Shown: positions 51,479-60,263, numbered from the stretch's first letter. The stretch is 64,000 nt of DNA from Pseudomonas sp. UYIF39 (GCF_029963765.1 NZ_JALBYU010000024.1:37233-101232); one strand, 5' to 3'. The notes: generated by a model from the sequence alone, not told the origin. Numbers and translations are program-made.

Positions 51479-52093
51479 TCAAACTCTACTAAAGGGTTTC
51501 AATACAACGGACCCGGGATATACCGCAATTGAATTGTGGTATTCGTTTTCAGTGGCTGTCAGCGTATAGCGCTTGCCCGGTACGACAGTCTCCGGGTCGT
51601 ATTCCAGATAGAACGCCTCGGCCATTTTTTCGCTGATATGTATTGGCGTTAGTTGCGCAGCCGTATCGTCGTGCTCGTGGGCGACAACAGTGACTGCGTG
51701 TTCAGGTTGAACCGCTTGAGGCGCTTGCGCCTGGAGGTAGAGGCGGCCAACAGGGCTGAGATGCAGGGTTTGTCGGTGCGGCGCACGATGGACAATCACG
51801 AAGTAGTCCAGGTCAATCAGCAGTGGAACGCCGTTGTGGGTCATGCTGATTGTGACAAGGTATTTGACGCTGACATCGGAATAGTTGTGTGCAAATGAAA
51901 AGTTCCAGCGCCCGCTATACAGTACCGGTTTGCGGGATTGCGCAACTTTGATAGGCGTGGTCGAGTTGGCAGTTTGCACGCTTATATAGGTTTCGCCTTC
52001 GCCATCATCTGGGGGTAGAAAGTCTTCAGGCAAACTGAAAGTTAGAGTGACGTAGTTGCTGGTGTTTTCTAATGGGTTCATCGCGATATCCAT
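51479..52093 (-). CDS. Hypothetical protein with a YbaY-like C-terminal domain
   Basis: 204 residues, without signal peptide. The C-terminal half (FYLEYDPETVVPGKRYTLTA) matches the beta-sandwich end of YbaY-type proteins such as the neighbour. The N-terminal half (YVTLTFSLPEDFLPPDDGEG) may be a second, more diverged copy of the fold. The start could be the ATG at 52093 or the ATG at 52081, and neither has a strong binding site. The gene is richer in A and T than its neighbours, which hints at a different history. It may have arisen by duplication of the small YbaY gene with loss of export. Confidence 0.6.
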   Translation of the reverse strand: MDIAMNPLENTSNYVTLTFSLPEDFLPPDDGEGETYISVQTANSTTPIKVAQSRKPVLYSGRWNFSFAHNYSDVSVKYLVTISMTHNGVPLLIDLDYFVIVHRAPHRQTLHLSPVGRLYLQAQAPQAVQPEHAVTVVAHEHDDTAAQLTPIHISEKMAEAFYLEYDPETVVPGKRYTLTATENEYHNSIAVYPGSVVLKPFSRV

Positions 52094-52191
52094 ATCGGGA
52101 TTGAAGTGGGCCTCTATTAATCCATAATTGACAGGTTATAAGAACATCCTTGTTTCTATAGTTATTGTCAGAAAGTTACAGACGACTCCAA

Positions 52192-54675
52192 CTAAGTCTG
52201 ATCCGCCGCATCTTCACTGCGATGCAACGCGACCTGACGGATAGACAAACGAATCTCCGCCGGCAACACTCGCTTGGCCGCACCTTCGGCCAGTTCGCCG
52301 AGCAGTTCGTGATAGCTCAGCTTGCCGGCCTCGTCGCGCTTGAGCACGTCGAGGTCCAGCATCGTCTGGATGAAATGGCGGAACAGGCTCTTGTCGAAGA
52401 ATTCCGGGGCGTTGAGGCCATGGAGGATCGACAGGCGCTGGGCCATGACCGTGCACAGGTCTTCCAGCTCTTCGGCACTGATGCTGTTCTGGCCGCTGTT
52501 GAGCAGCAAAGAAACGGTCATGTAAAAACGTTGCAGGGTCTGGGCGATGCTCTTCGACAGTAAGGTCAGCAATACGAAATGCCGCGAGCTCGGCGCCGGG
52601 CGTAGGTAGACATCATTCTCAAAACGCAGCAGACCTTGCTCGACGAACGCGTCGAGCCATTGGTCGATCACCGCATCCAGTTCCTCCAGCGACCAGCGAA
52701 TGAACAGCTCCGATTGCAGGTACGGGTACAGCGCGCGGGTGTAGCGCAGGATCTGTTCGCGGCTCATGCGCGAGGCGCTCTGGAAGAAGCTCGCCAGCAA
52801 CGCCGGCAAGGCGAAGATGTGCAAAACGTTGTTGCGGTAGTAGGTCATCAGGACGGCATTCTGTTCGTCCAGATACAGAATCTTGCCCAGGGCATCGCTC
52901 TGCTCGGACAGAAGATCCATGTCCTTCACATGCTCGATCAGCGCCCGGCCGTCACCTTCCGGCAGCGTGGTGTGCGGCGAATACGGGACCTTGCGCAACA
53001 GCGCCAGATACAGATCAAGCACCCGCGCCATAGCGCGATCATCCAGCGCGAGACGGCTGGTGGACAGCAGCGCCAGGGCCACCAGGTTGACCGGGTTGAT
53101 CGCCGCCGCTTCGTTCAGGTGCTGCGCGACTTTCTCGCCCAAACGGTTGGTGGTTTCGTTGAGCCAGGCCGGTTTGAACTGCGGGCCGAGCTCCTGTTTA
53201 CGCCAGTCCGGCTGTTCACTGTCGAGGAATTCCGCCAGTTTGATCGGCTCGCCGAAGTTCACCGCCACCTGACCGAAACGCTGCTTGAGCGCGCCGATGA
53301 CTTTGAAAATGTCGAAGATCGATTCTTTCTTCTTGGTCGCGCCACGCAGTTCGCCTAGGTAGGTCCGGCCTTCCAGCACGCGTTCATAACCGATGTAGAC
53401 GGGGATGAAGACGATCGGCATCCGCGACGAACGCAAGAAGCTGCGCAGGGTGATAGCGAGCATTCCGGTTTTCGGTTGCAGCATGCGACCGGTGCGCGAA
53501 CGGCCGCCCTCGACGAAGTACTCGACCGGGAAACCTTTGGTAAACAGGGTGTGCAGGTATTCGTTGAACACCGAGGTGTACAGCGGGTTGCCCTTGAAGG
53601 TACGGCGCATGAAGAACGCACCGCCGCGACGCAGCAGGCCGCCGATCCCCGGCATGTTGAGGTTGATCCCGGCGGCGATGTGCGGCGGGGTCAGGCCGTT
53701 GCGGAACAGCAGATAGGACAGCAGCAGGTAGTCGATGTGGCTGCGGTGGCAGGGTACGTAGATCACTTCGTAACCCGGTGCGACCTTTTGCACACCTTCG
53801 ATGTTGTTGACCTTGATGCCGTCGTAGATCTTGTTCCAGAACCAGCTCAGCACCACTTCCATGAAGCGGATCGCGGTGTAGGTGTAGTCGGAGGCGATCT
53901 CGTTGCCGTAGCGCAGGGCCTGGGCTTTGGCTTTCTCCGGGGAGATGTTTTCACGCTCGGCTTCGTCGAGGATCGCTTGTTTGACCAGCGGCTGATTGAG
54001 CAGACCTTTGACCAGGTTGCGGCGGTGGGAAATGTCCGGACCGATCACCGCCGCTTTCAGGTTGCGGAAGTGCACACGCAGAATCCGCTGGGCCATGCGC
54101 ACGGTGCGCTCGTGGCCCTTGTTATGGTCGATCAGCTCGCGCAGGTTAATCGGTGCGGAGAACTGCACGCGGGTTTTTCGCCCCAGCACAATGATGCTCA
54201 GCAACCGGCGAAGGCGCCCGGTGACCGCCCAGCTGTCGGCGAAGAGCAGTTTCCACGGGCTCGATTCGCTGTCCGGCGACTGACCCCAGAACACGCTGAC
54301 CGGAATGATCTGCGCGTCTTCGGCGGCGTTCTGGCTCAGGGCGCTGACCAGGCGGGTCAAGGTCGGCGGTGCACCACGCTTATCCTGACGGCCGAGCCAA
54401 TCGGGCTCTGGCGTCAGGTAAAAGAACGCGGCGGGCTCCACCAGCGTACCTACCGAGACCGGCAACACCGGGCGCGGCAGGCCGGCCTTGCTGCACTCCG
54501 TATCGACCACGGCCAGGTCGGTCAGCGAAGGGTTTTGCAGGACGTAGAACACCGGACGGCTGCGGTCGAGGTTGAGGGTGAACGACGACTGATTGATCGT
54601 CTCCGAGCGAACCCAGAGGTACAACAGTCGACGCAGGGTGCCAAACACAAGACGGCGGAGCGGGGAACGGGTCAT
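52192..54675 (-). CDS. plsB: Glycerol-3-phosphate 1-O-acyltransferase
   Basis: An 827-residue inner-membrane-associated enzyme that adds the first acyl chain to glycerol 3-phosphate in phospholipid synthesis. The acyltransferase catalytic motif is HRSHID (H-X4-D) within VPCHRSHIDYLLLSY. The following block FFMRRTFKGNPLYT and the FVEGGRSRTGR and VFIPVYIGYE segments are all present. The length agrees with PlsB. It is alone on the minus strand, with the cold-shock gene divergent. Confidence 0.96.
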   Translation of the reverse strand: MTRSPLRRLVFGTLRRLLYLWVRSETINQSSFTLNLDRSRPVFYVLQNPSLTDLAVVDTECSKAGLPRPVLPVSVGTLVEPAAFFYLTPEPDWLGRQDKRGAPPTLTRLVSALSQNAAEDAQIIPVSVFWGQSPDSESSPWKLLFADSWAVTGRLRRLLSIIVLGRKTRVQFSAPINLRELIDHNKGHERTVRMAQRILRVHFRNLKAAVIGPDISHRRNLVKGLLNQPLVKQAILDEAERENISPEKAKAQALRYGNEIASDYTYTAIRFMEVVLSWFWNKIYDGIKVNNIEGVQKVAPGYEVIYVPCHRSHIDYLLLSYLLFRNGLTPPHIAAGINLNMPGIGGLLRRGGAFFMRRTFKGNPLYTSVFNEYLHTLFTKGFPVEYFVEGGRSRTGRMLQPKTGMLAITLRSFLRSSRMPIVFIPVYIGYERVLEGRTYLGELRGATKKKESIFDIFKVIGALKQRFGQVAVNFGEPIKLAEFLDSEQPDWRKQELGPQFKPAWLNETTNRLGEKVAQHLNEAAAINPVNLVALALLSTSRLALDDRAMARVLDLYLALLRKVPYSPHTTLPEGDGRALIEHVKDMDLLSEQSDALGKILYLDEQNAVLMTYYRNNVLHIFALPALLASFFQSASRMSREQILRYTRALYPYLQSELFIRWSLEELDAVIDQWLDAFVEQGLLRFENDVYLRPAPSSRHFVLLTLLSKSIAQTLQRFYMTVSLLLNSGQNSISAEELEDLCTVMAQRLSILHGLNAPEFFDKSLFRHFIQTMLDLDVLKRDEAGKLSYHELLGELAEGAAKRVLPAEIRLSIRQVALHRSEDAADQT

Positions 54676-54776
54676 ACGGCTTCTGCATGAGTGAATAAAA
54701 CCGAGCGTTTGCTCGGGCGGCGGATAGTGTGCCGTATTCGCCGAAAATCGGCAAAAAAGCGCCTAAGTAAAGTGAG

Positions 54777-54804
54777 TTGAGAGTTTTGGCGGCTGTCATA
54801 TACT
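54777..54804 (+). promoter_or_regulatory. Promoter of the cold-shock gene
   Basis: TTGAGA (54777-54782), a 16-base spacer and TATACT (54799-54804) form a clear sigma-70 promoter. The 5' UTR is short (about 30 bases), unlike the long UTR of cold-inducible cspA. Confidence 0.65.
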
Positions 54805-54840
54805 CGGCCGTTCAAAATAAAAATAAGGGGGTACTGATTC

Positions 54841-55050
54841 ATGGCAACGCGCGAAACCGGCAATGTGAAGTGGTTCAACGACGCCAAGGGCTACGGCTTC
54901 ATTCAGCGCGAAGACGGGGTGGACGTGTTCGTGCACTACCGCGCGATTCGCGGCGAGGGGCATCGTTCCCTGGCTGAAGGTCAGCAGGTGGAATACGGCG
55001 TGGTGACTGGCGAGAAGGGTTTGCAGGCTGAGGATGTAGTCGGCCTCTAA
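54841..55050 (+). CDS. Cold-shock domain protein (CspA family)
   Basis: A 69-residue single-strand nucleic acid-binding protein. RNP1 is KGYGFIQ and RNP2 is DVFVHY, both intact in a standard five-strand CSD. The start has AAGGGGG upstream. It acts as an RNA chaperone in the cytoplasm. The short UTR suggests that it is not strongly cold-inducible. The 240-bp terminal-inverted-repeat element starts one base after its stop. Confidence 0.93.
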   Translation: MATRETGNVKWFNDAKGYGFIQREDGVDVFVHYRAIRGEGHRSLAEGQQVEYGVVTGEKGLQAEDVVGL

Positions 55051-55051
55051 A

Positions 55052-55291
55052 GATCGTTCCCACGCTCCGCGTCACGAGTGTCCGGTAAACATGTTTCATA
55101 GCTGAAGGCTGCCTTGGGCAGCCTTCAGCTTTTCTCGCTCTTGCCTTCGTCGGCCTTTGAATTCTTGGGTAGCAGGACGCTCATGCAGGACATGAGCAAT
55201 CCGGACCGTCAGCTCAAATAACGAGCCGGGAAACCCTGAGCGACGGTGGAACAGGTGCAGGACACTAGTGACGCGGAGCGTGGGAATGATC
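55052..55291. mobile_element. 240-bp element with 32-bp terminal inverted repeats
   Basis: The ends 55052-55083 (GATCGTTCCCACGCTCCGCG...) and 55260-55291 are reverse complements with two mismatches in 32. Inside are a strong hairpin (55100-55130) and a short open minus-strand frame without a start. There is no complete transposase, so this is a MITE-like element or the ends of a decayed IS. Confidence 0.55.
55100..55133 (+). terminator. Terminator after the cold-shock gene, inside the TIR element
   Basis: AGCTGAAGGCTGCC and GGCAGCCTTCAGCT are 14-bp exact arms with a TTG loop, followed by TTT. Confidence 0.85.
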
Positions 55292-55295
55292 AGTG

Positions 55296-55390
55296 TCAGG
55301 CAGTTTGCCAGGTGATCTCTTCTTCACCATCCGCGCTGATGCGCATCCAGCGATCCGCTGTCTCTTCACCTTCCTCCTCAACCAACGTAG
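55296..55390 (-). pseudogene. Orphan 3' end of the conserved gene at 57743
   Basis: 55308-55373 is identical to 57755-57820 over 66 bp, and similarity extends to both sides. On the minus strand it encodes the same ending (ADRWMRISADGEEEITW) but reaches TGA after TWQTA, whereas the intact gene ends TWKTA with TAA. Upstream of about 55390 the reading frame is lost. It is a duplicate of the gene end left at the outer edge of the inserted halovibrin-like gene. Confidence 0.75.
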
Positions 55391-55537
55391 TGTAATTTTC
55401 TCGTCCTTACGTTGATGCTGGATGTTCAACCACCTGTCATATCTGACAGTAGACGTTAGAAAATTAATAGCCTTACATTCGTCCTTCAAGCTCTTGCTTC
55501 AAATATAAGAAGCCCATCTCGCTGAAGGAGAATGACG

Positions 55538-57694
55538 ATGAAACGTCGACTGACCCTAGTGTTGTTCATTTTTCTGGCCGGCTGTGCGAGTGCTCCCCAT
55601 GATGAAACTGGAAAGCTCAGTGATGGTCGGGCGACTGCGCCGCTGGCCGAGGCCCATGGTGGGTTTGCCAGCGCCTTGTCAGTTTCGCAAGCGTCGGCCC
55701 CCGCCGCCCCCGTCATCGAGACCCCTACGCAAAGCAGTTTAAATGGCCGTTTTCCATTGCTCGCCGGTACAGGGGCTCCGGGAGCGACGGTGCAAGTGAT
55801 GCAGAGCAGCCAGATCAACCGCGTCGTGGTCAGCACGGTCGTAGGAGCGAATGGGCGGTGGGCTGCCAGCAGTGCGTTGGAGTTGGCTCCGGGCTCCTTT
55901 TCGATGGCTGGGCGACAAGTTCTTGATGGCAAAACATCGGGCTGGGGCCTGACGCGTGTGTTTACCGTCGTTGACGCGCCCACTGCTCCGGTGATTGAAA
56001 ACCCGCTGCAGGGCAGCCTCAACGGTCGCTACCCGTTGATTTCCGGTACGGGGATTCCGGGGGCGACCGTGCAAGTCATGCAGAGTAGCCACGTCAATAA
56101 TGTCCTGGTAAGTGTCCCGGTTGATGCTCAGGGGCAGTGGACAGGTCGCAGTGCGTTGGAGTTGTCGCCGGGCCCCTTTTCGATGGCTGGGCGACAAGTT
56201 CTTGATGGCAAAACATCGCACTGGGGGCTGACCCGTGCGTTTACGGTCGTTGCGGACCAGCCAGTATTCAAGGTGGTCGAGGCGCCAGCCGGCGAGTTGA
56301 ACGTCAGCACCTTGGGCGCTAACGCAACGGTGCAGGTGCGTTACCCGACGCTGGCGGCCCGCGATACCGTTGGCGTGCGCCTGACTGGTGTGGCGTTGCG
56401 TGATGCACCGATTCAGACCGTATCTACGATCGGCGTACTTACGTTCAGCTTGCCCAAGGCGTGGATCACCGAGAACCTCAATCGCACGGTGACCTTGACC
56501 TATACCTACAAGGTAGGTGGTGCCGGCAGCTTAATTACCTCCAGCCCCTTAAGCATCCGTGTAGTGGGTGCTGCTCAGGGCCAAGCGGTGTTCAAGGTCG
56601 TGGAAGCGCCGGCCGGTCAGTTGAATGCCGACACCCTGGGCGCTAACGCCACCGTGCAGGTGAGCTACCCAACACTGGCGGCCCGCGATACCGTCGGTGT
56701 GCGCCTGGCCGGCGTGACACTGCGGGATGCACCAATCCAGACGGTATCCACCGTCGGTATCTTGAGCTTCAATCTGCCCAAGGCGTGGATTACCGAGAAC
56801 CTCAATCGCAATGTCAACCTCACCTACACCTACAAGGTGGGCGGCGCGGGCAGTTTGATTACGTCGTCGCCGCTGGCGGTCGGGATTGTGGGTGCAACGG
56901 CCCCGACCGATGGACAGCGTGTGGCGAATGAGCTCAATGCGCAGTATTCCGACACGAGCAGTTCCTGCACCGGCAACAAGGCTGCATTTTTCTGCAACGG
57001 AGTGCTGGTCAGGGTTGTCGATGCCTCACCCGAGTTTCGCGCGTGGAATCCCAGTCCGGGCGCTGTGGCGCTGGGTGGTGTTTCGTTCAGTTATATGCGA
57101 GCGGACCTTGGGATGAGTCGACTGCAGGAAGGCAGAAACCACGGGCTGATTCTCAAGTCTGCGCACGCCTTCACCGAGAACGGGGGATACCCATTGCAGG
57201 TGCTCTGTTCCTTCGCCTATGACGCAGGGAGCGGCAAGCGGTACACGAATGGGTGTGGTGACTCCCCGCAGTTTCCACAAACCAGCAGGCCTTGTGCTGC
57301 ACAGGGCATCGCAACCGTTGCAGCTTGGCGCGCGCATTTACAGGCCTATCCTCCCACCAATGAAAACCGCTACCTGCATCAGTGTGGCTTCGGAATTGAC
57401 CAGCCCTCATTTGCCCTGAGCCTTTCCGCGAGGGATAACCCGGGGGCTGAGCATGTACGCTGGAGACAAAATGAAGTAGTGATCAAAACCTGGCCTCAGA
57501 ACACCGCGACGTTGCCCATCAAGGCGTTCTTTTATCTTGACGGTTCAAATGGAAATGCGGGGCTTGAACAGGCGAAATTCATACAACGGGATTTCTACAA
57601 GGTGACGGGCCGATCGGTTCCGGTCATCCGGGTGGCACCCAACATGCCGGCAGCGAGACTGTTCAGCTACAGAAATGAGGACCAAGGCATTTAA
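55538..57694 (+). CDS. Multidomain lipoprotein with C-terminal halovibrin-like domain
   Basis: 718 residues from the ATG at 55538, which is seven bases past AAGGAG (the ATG at 55532 is too close to it). The lipobox is LAGC (Cys16). Then follow two bacterial Ig-like repeats (APVIETPTQSSLNGRFPLLA and APVIENPLQGSLNGRYPLIS, about 93 residues apart), two copies of a beta domain starting FKVVEAPAGELN and FKVVEAPAGQLN (108 residues apart), and from about residue 455 a domain resembling halovibrin HvnA (AFFCNGVLVRVVDASP, NPSPGAVALGGVSFSYMRAD, FIQRDFYKVTG). Halovibrins of Vibrio were described as secreted NAD-consuming enzymes, so a surface NAD-glycohydrolase or ADP-ribosylating activity is possible. 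The gene lies between direct repeats. Confidence 0.72.
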   Translation: MKRRLTLVLFIFLAGCASAPHDETGKLSDGRATAPLAEAHGGFASALSVSQASAPAAPVIETPTQSSLNGRFPLLAGTGAPGATVQVMQSSQINRVVVSTVVGANGRWAASSALELAPGSFSMAGRQVLDGKTSGWGLTRVFTVVDAPTAPVIENPLQGSLNGRYPLISGTGIPGATVQVMQSSHVNNVLVSVPVDAQGQWTGRSALELSPGPFSMAGRQVLDGKTSHWGLTRAFTVVADQPVFKVVEAPAGELNVSTLGANATVQVRYPTLAARDTVGVRLTGVALRDAPIQTVSTIGVLTFSLPKAWITENLNRTVTLTYTYKVGGAGSLITSSPLSIRVVGAAQGQAVFKVVEAPAGQLNADTLGANATVQVSYPTLAARDTVGVRLAGVTLRDAPIQTVSTVGILSFNLPKAWITENLNRNVNLTYTYKVGGAGSLITSSPLAVGIVGATAPTDGQRVANELNAQYSDTSSSCTGNKAAFFCNGVLVRVVDASPEFRAWNPSPGAVALGGVSFSYMRADLGMSRLQEGRNHGLILKSAHAFTENGGYPLQVLCSFAYDAGSGKRYTNGCGDSPQFPQTSRPCAAQGIATVAAWRAHLQAYPPTNENRYLHQCGFGIDQPSFALSLSARDNPGAEHVRWRQNEVVIKTWPQNTATLPIKAFFYLDGSNGNAGLEQAKFIQRDFYKVTGRSVPVIRVAPNMPAARLFSYRNEDQGI

Positions 57695-57742
57695 GGGGAG
57701 AAGAGAAGGGCAGGTCGCCTCGACGGCCTGCCTGAGTGTTGC

Positions 57743-58120
57743 TTAAGCGGTTTTCCAGGTGATCTCTTCTTCACCATCCGCGCTGATGCGCATCCAGCGA
57801 TCCGCTGTCTCTTCACCTTCTTCCTCGACCCAGCTACCCGGTGCGCAACGCACTTCGACGTTCAGTGCGGCAAACGCTGCGCGGGCACAGGCGATGTCGT
57901 CTTCCCACGGGGTCTTGTCGCTGTCCAGGAACAGGCTGTTCCATTTGCCCACGGCTTTCGGCAGCCAGGTGACCGACACGTTGCCGGCCTTGCACTTGTA
58001 GGTCTGGCCTTTCTGGACCCAGTCGGTGCATGGGCCCAAAGCAGTGCCGAGCCAGGCCGAGACGGCCTTGTAGTCGACGTCGGCGTCTTTCAGGTAAATC
58101 TCGATATCGGGTTGGCGCAT
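57743..58120 (-). CDS. Conserved hypothetical protein
   Basis: 125 residues from the ATG at 58120 (MRQPDIEIYLKDADVDYKAV), with GAGGACATCC upstream. Upstream extension to 58192 has no support. The protein is acidic at its C terminus (VEEEGEETADRW) and rich in tryptophan. It has no signal peptide. The PAO1 ortholog in the csp-rlmA interval is hypothetical (recalled). Its 3' end is duplicated at 55296, which marks it as the target of the insertion. Confidence 0.78.
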   Translation of the reverse strand: MRQPDIEIYLKDADVDYKAVSAWLGTALGPCTDWVQKGQTYKCKAGNVSVTWLPKAVGKWNSLFLDSDKTPWEDDIACARAAFAALNVEVRCAPGSWVEEEGEETADRWMRISADGEEEITWKTA

Positions 58121-58204
58121 GGATGTCCTCACTGCGGGTTTGAAAAATCCATTCGCGGATTTAGCCGGCCTACGGCAACTGCCGAAGACCAAAAAATTAA
58201 AGAG

Positions 58205-59014
58205 TTATTGAAGAACAAAGTAATCGTAGCGCATTGAAACAGTGACCTCGAACGGCTCGACCTGTTCGATGACTGCCGCTCGGCGTTCAGCACTGGCGCG
58301 CCAGCCGTGAGGGGTCATAGCCAACAGGTTCGCACGGTCCTGACCCTTTTCCAGCGTCAGTTTAAATTCCAGGGTTTCACTGTGTTGCAGCGTCATGCCT
58401 TCCGGCACCAGGGCCAGATGCTTGTCGTCGGTGTATTCACGCACTGCGTCGTACAGACGTTCGCGCAGTTCCATCAGGTGGCCGCTGGTCGGTCCGACTT
58501 TCATCAAGCCGCCGCCGGGGCTGAGCAGGCGTTTGGCTTCCTCCCAATCCAGCGGGCTGAAGACGCTGGCGAGAAACTGGCAGCTGCCCGAGGCCAACGG
58601 CACCCGCGCCATGCTGGCGATCAACCACGTCAGCTGCGGGTTGCGTTTGCAGGCGCGTTTGACCGCTTCCCGGGAAATATCCAGTGCGTAACCGTCGGCG
58701 TTCGGCAAAGCCTCGGCGATTTGCGCGGTGTAGTAACCCTCGCCACAACCGATGTCCAGCCAGCGCTGTGGCGCGTATTGCGCCGCCAGTTCTGCCAGAC
58801 GCTTGGCCACTGGCGCGTAATGACCAGCGTTCAAAAAGTCGCGTCGGGCTTCGACCATCGCCAGGTTATCCCCAGGGTCGCGGCTGTTCTTGTGCTGCAC
58901 CGGCAACAGGTTCAGGTAACCCTGGCGCGCACGGTCGAAACGATGCCCGGCGGGGCAGGCCACGCCGTTGTCCACCGCATTCAGCGGTTCGCTGCAGATC
59001 GGGCAGGCCAGCAT
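58205..59014 (-). CDS. rlmA: 23S rRNA (guanine-N1) methyltransferase RlmA
   Basis: A 269-residue SAM-dependent methyltransferase of the RlmA family that modifies G745 of 23S rRNA. The N-terminal zinc-finger-like cysteines (LACPICSEPL, NGVACPAGHRFD) are intact, with the SAM-site WLDIGCGEGYYTAQIAEALP and the late SVFSPLDWEEAKRLLSPGGG. Its start overlaps the dapE stop by one base, so it is probably translated together with it. Confidence 0.9.
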   Translation of the reverse strand: MLACPICSEPLNAVDNGVACPAGHRFDRARQGYLNLLPVQHKNSRDPGDNLAMVEARRDFLNAGHYAPVAKRLAELAAQYAPQRWLDIGCGEGYYTAQIAEALPNADGYALDISREAVKRACKRNPQLTWLIASMARVPLASGSCQFLASVFSPLDWEEAKRLLSPGGGLMKVGPTSGHLMELRERLYDAVREYTDDKHLALVPEGMTLQHSETLEFKLTLEKGQDRANLLAMTPHGWRASAERRAAVIEQVEPFEVTVSMRYDYFVLQ

Positions 59015-60165
59015 CAGGCGAGCAACTTGATCAGGGTCTGGTAGTAGATTTCGGTCAGCACATCGAGGTCGGCAGCCAGCACACGCTCGTTGACCTGATG
59101 GATCGTCGCGTTGACCGGGCCCAGTTCAACAACCTGAGTACCCATGGTCGCAATGAAGCGCCCGTCGGAGGTGCCACCGCTGGTGGACGCCTTGGTTTCG
59201 CGACCGGTCACGTCCTTGATGCTCGACGCAACGGCATCCAGCAACGCACCCGGCTCGGTGAGGAACGGCAAGCCGGACAGCGCCCAGTCGATGTGCCAGT
59301 CCAGGCCATGCTTGTCGAGGATGTCGGCGACGCGCTTTTGCAGGCCTTCAACGGTGGACTCGGTGGAGAAGCGGAAGTTGAACACCGCCACCAGATCACC
59401 CGGAATCACGTTGGTCGCGCCAGTGCCGGAATTGACGTTGGAGATCTGGAAGCTGGTCGGCGGGAAGAAATCGTTGCCGTGGTCCCAGTGCTCGGCGGCC
59501 AGTTCGGCCAGCGCCGGGGCGGCGAGGTGGATCGGGTTCTTCGCCAGGTGCGGATAGGCCACGTGTCCCTGCACACCGCGAACGGTCAGCTTGGCACCGA
59601 GGGAGCCGCGACGGCCATTCTTGACCACATCGCCGACCAGCGTGGTGCTCGACGGTTCGCCGACGATGCACCAGTCCAGACGCTCCTTACGGGCGGCAAG
59701 GCGTTCGATCACCGCTTTGGTGCCGTGGTGCGCCGGGCCTTCTTCGTCGCTGGTGATCAGGAAAGCGACCTTGCCTTTGTGATCCGGGTAGTCGGTGACA
59801 AAACGCTCGGCCGCCACGGTCATGGAAGCGAGGCTGCCTTTCATGTCTGCTGCGCCACGGCCGCAGAGCATGCCGTGTTCGTCGATTACTGCGTTGAACG
59901 GGTCGATCTGCCAGGCGGTCACCGGGCCGGTCGGCACCACGTCGGTGTGACCGGCGAAGCACAGCACCGGGCCGTCGTGTTTACCGTGGGTTGCCCAGAA
60001 GTTATCCACATCTTCGATGCGCATTGGCTCAAGCGCAAAACCGGCATCGCCCAGGCGCTGCATCATCTGCTTCTGGCAATCGGCGTCGACCGGCGTCACG
60101 GACGGACGGCGGATCAGGTCGATGGCGAGTTGAAGGGTCGGCGAAAGGTCGGCGTGGGCCGTCAT
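59014..60165 (-). CDS. dapE: Succinyl-diaminopimelate desuccinylase
   Basis: A 383-residue zinc enzyme in lysine and peptidoglycan diaminopimelate synthesis. Metal ligands and catalytic residues appear in LCFAGHTDVVPTG (His/Asp), GRGAADMKGSLA and TSDEEGPAHHG (Glu-Glu). The dimerisation domain (NVIPGDLVAVFNFRFS) is complete. The frame ends by overlapping rlmA by one base. The neighbour on the other side is the ndvB-type synthase. Confidence 0.95.
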   Translation of the reverse strand: MTAHADLSPTLQLAIDLIRRPSVTPVDADCQKQMMQRLGDAGFALEPMRIEDVDNFWATHGKHDGPVLCFAGHTDVVPTGPVTAWQIDPFNAVIDEHGMLCGRGAADMKGSLASMTVAAERFVTDYPDHKGKVAFLITSDEEGPAHHGTKAVIERLAARKERLDWCIVGEPSSTTLVGDVVKNGRRGSLGAKLTVRGVQGHVAYPHLAKNPIHLAAPALAELAAEHWDHGNDFFPPTSFQISNVNSGTGATNVIPGDLVAVFNFRFSTESTVEGLQKRVADILDKHGLDWHIDWALSGLPFLTEPGALLDAVASSIKDVTGRETKASTSGGTSDGRFIATMGTQVVELGPVNATIHQVNERVLAADLDVLTEIYYQTLIKLLA

Positions 60166-60221
60166 GGGGAACTCCGAAAGCTGGGGGGCAAGGCGCGCAA
60201 AATGGCGGTTATCTTAAAGCA

Positions 60222-60246
60222 AAACGGCGGCCATTGGCCGCCGTTT
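60222..60246 (-). terminator. Terminator after the ndvB-like gene
   Basis: AAACGGCGGCC and GGCCGCCGTTT form an 11-bp stem with a three-base loop. Read on the minus strand it is followed by TTTTGC. Confidence 0.8.
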
Positions 60247-60263
60247 AGTGCATCCGGAACGAT

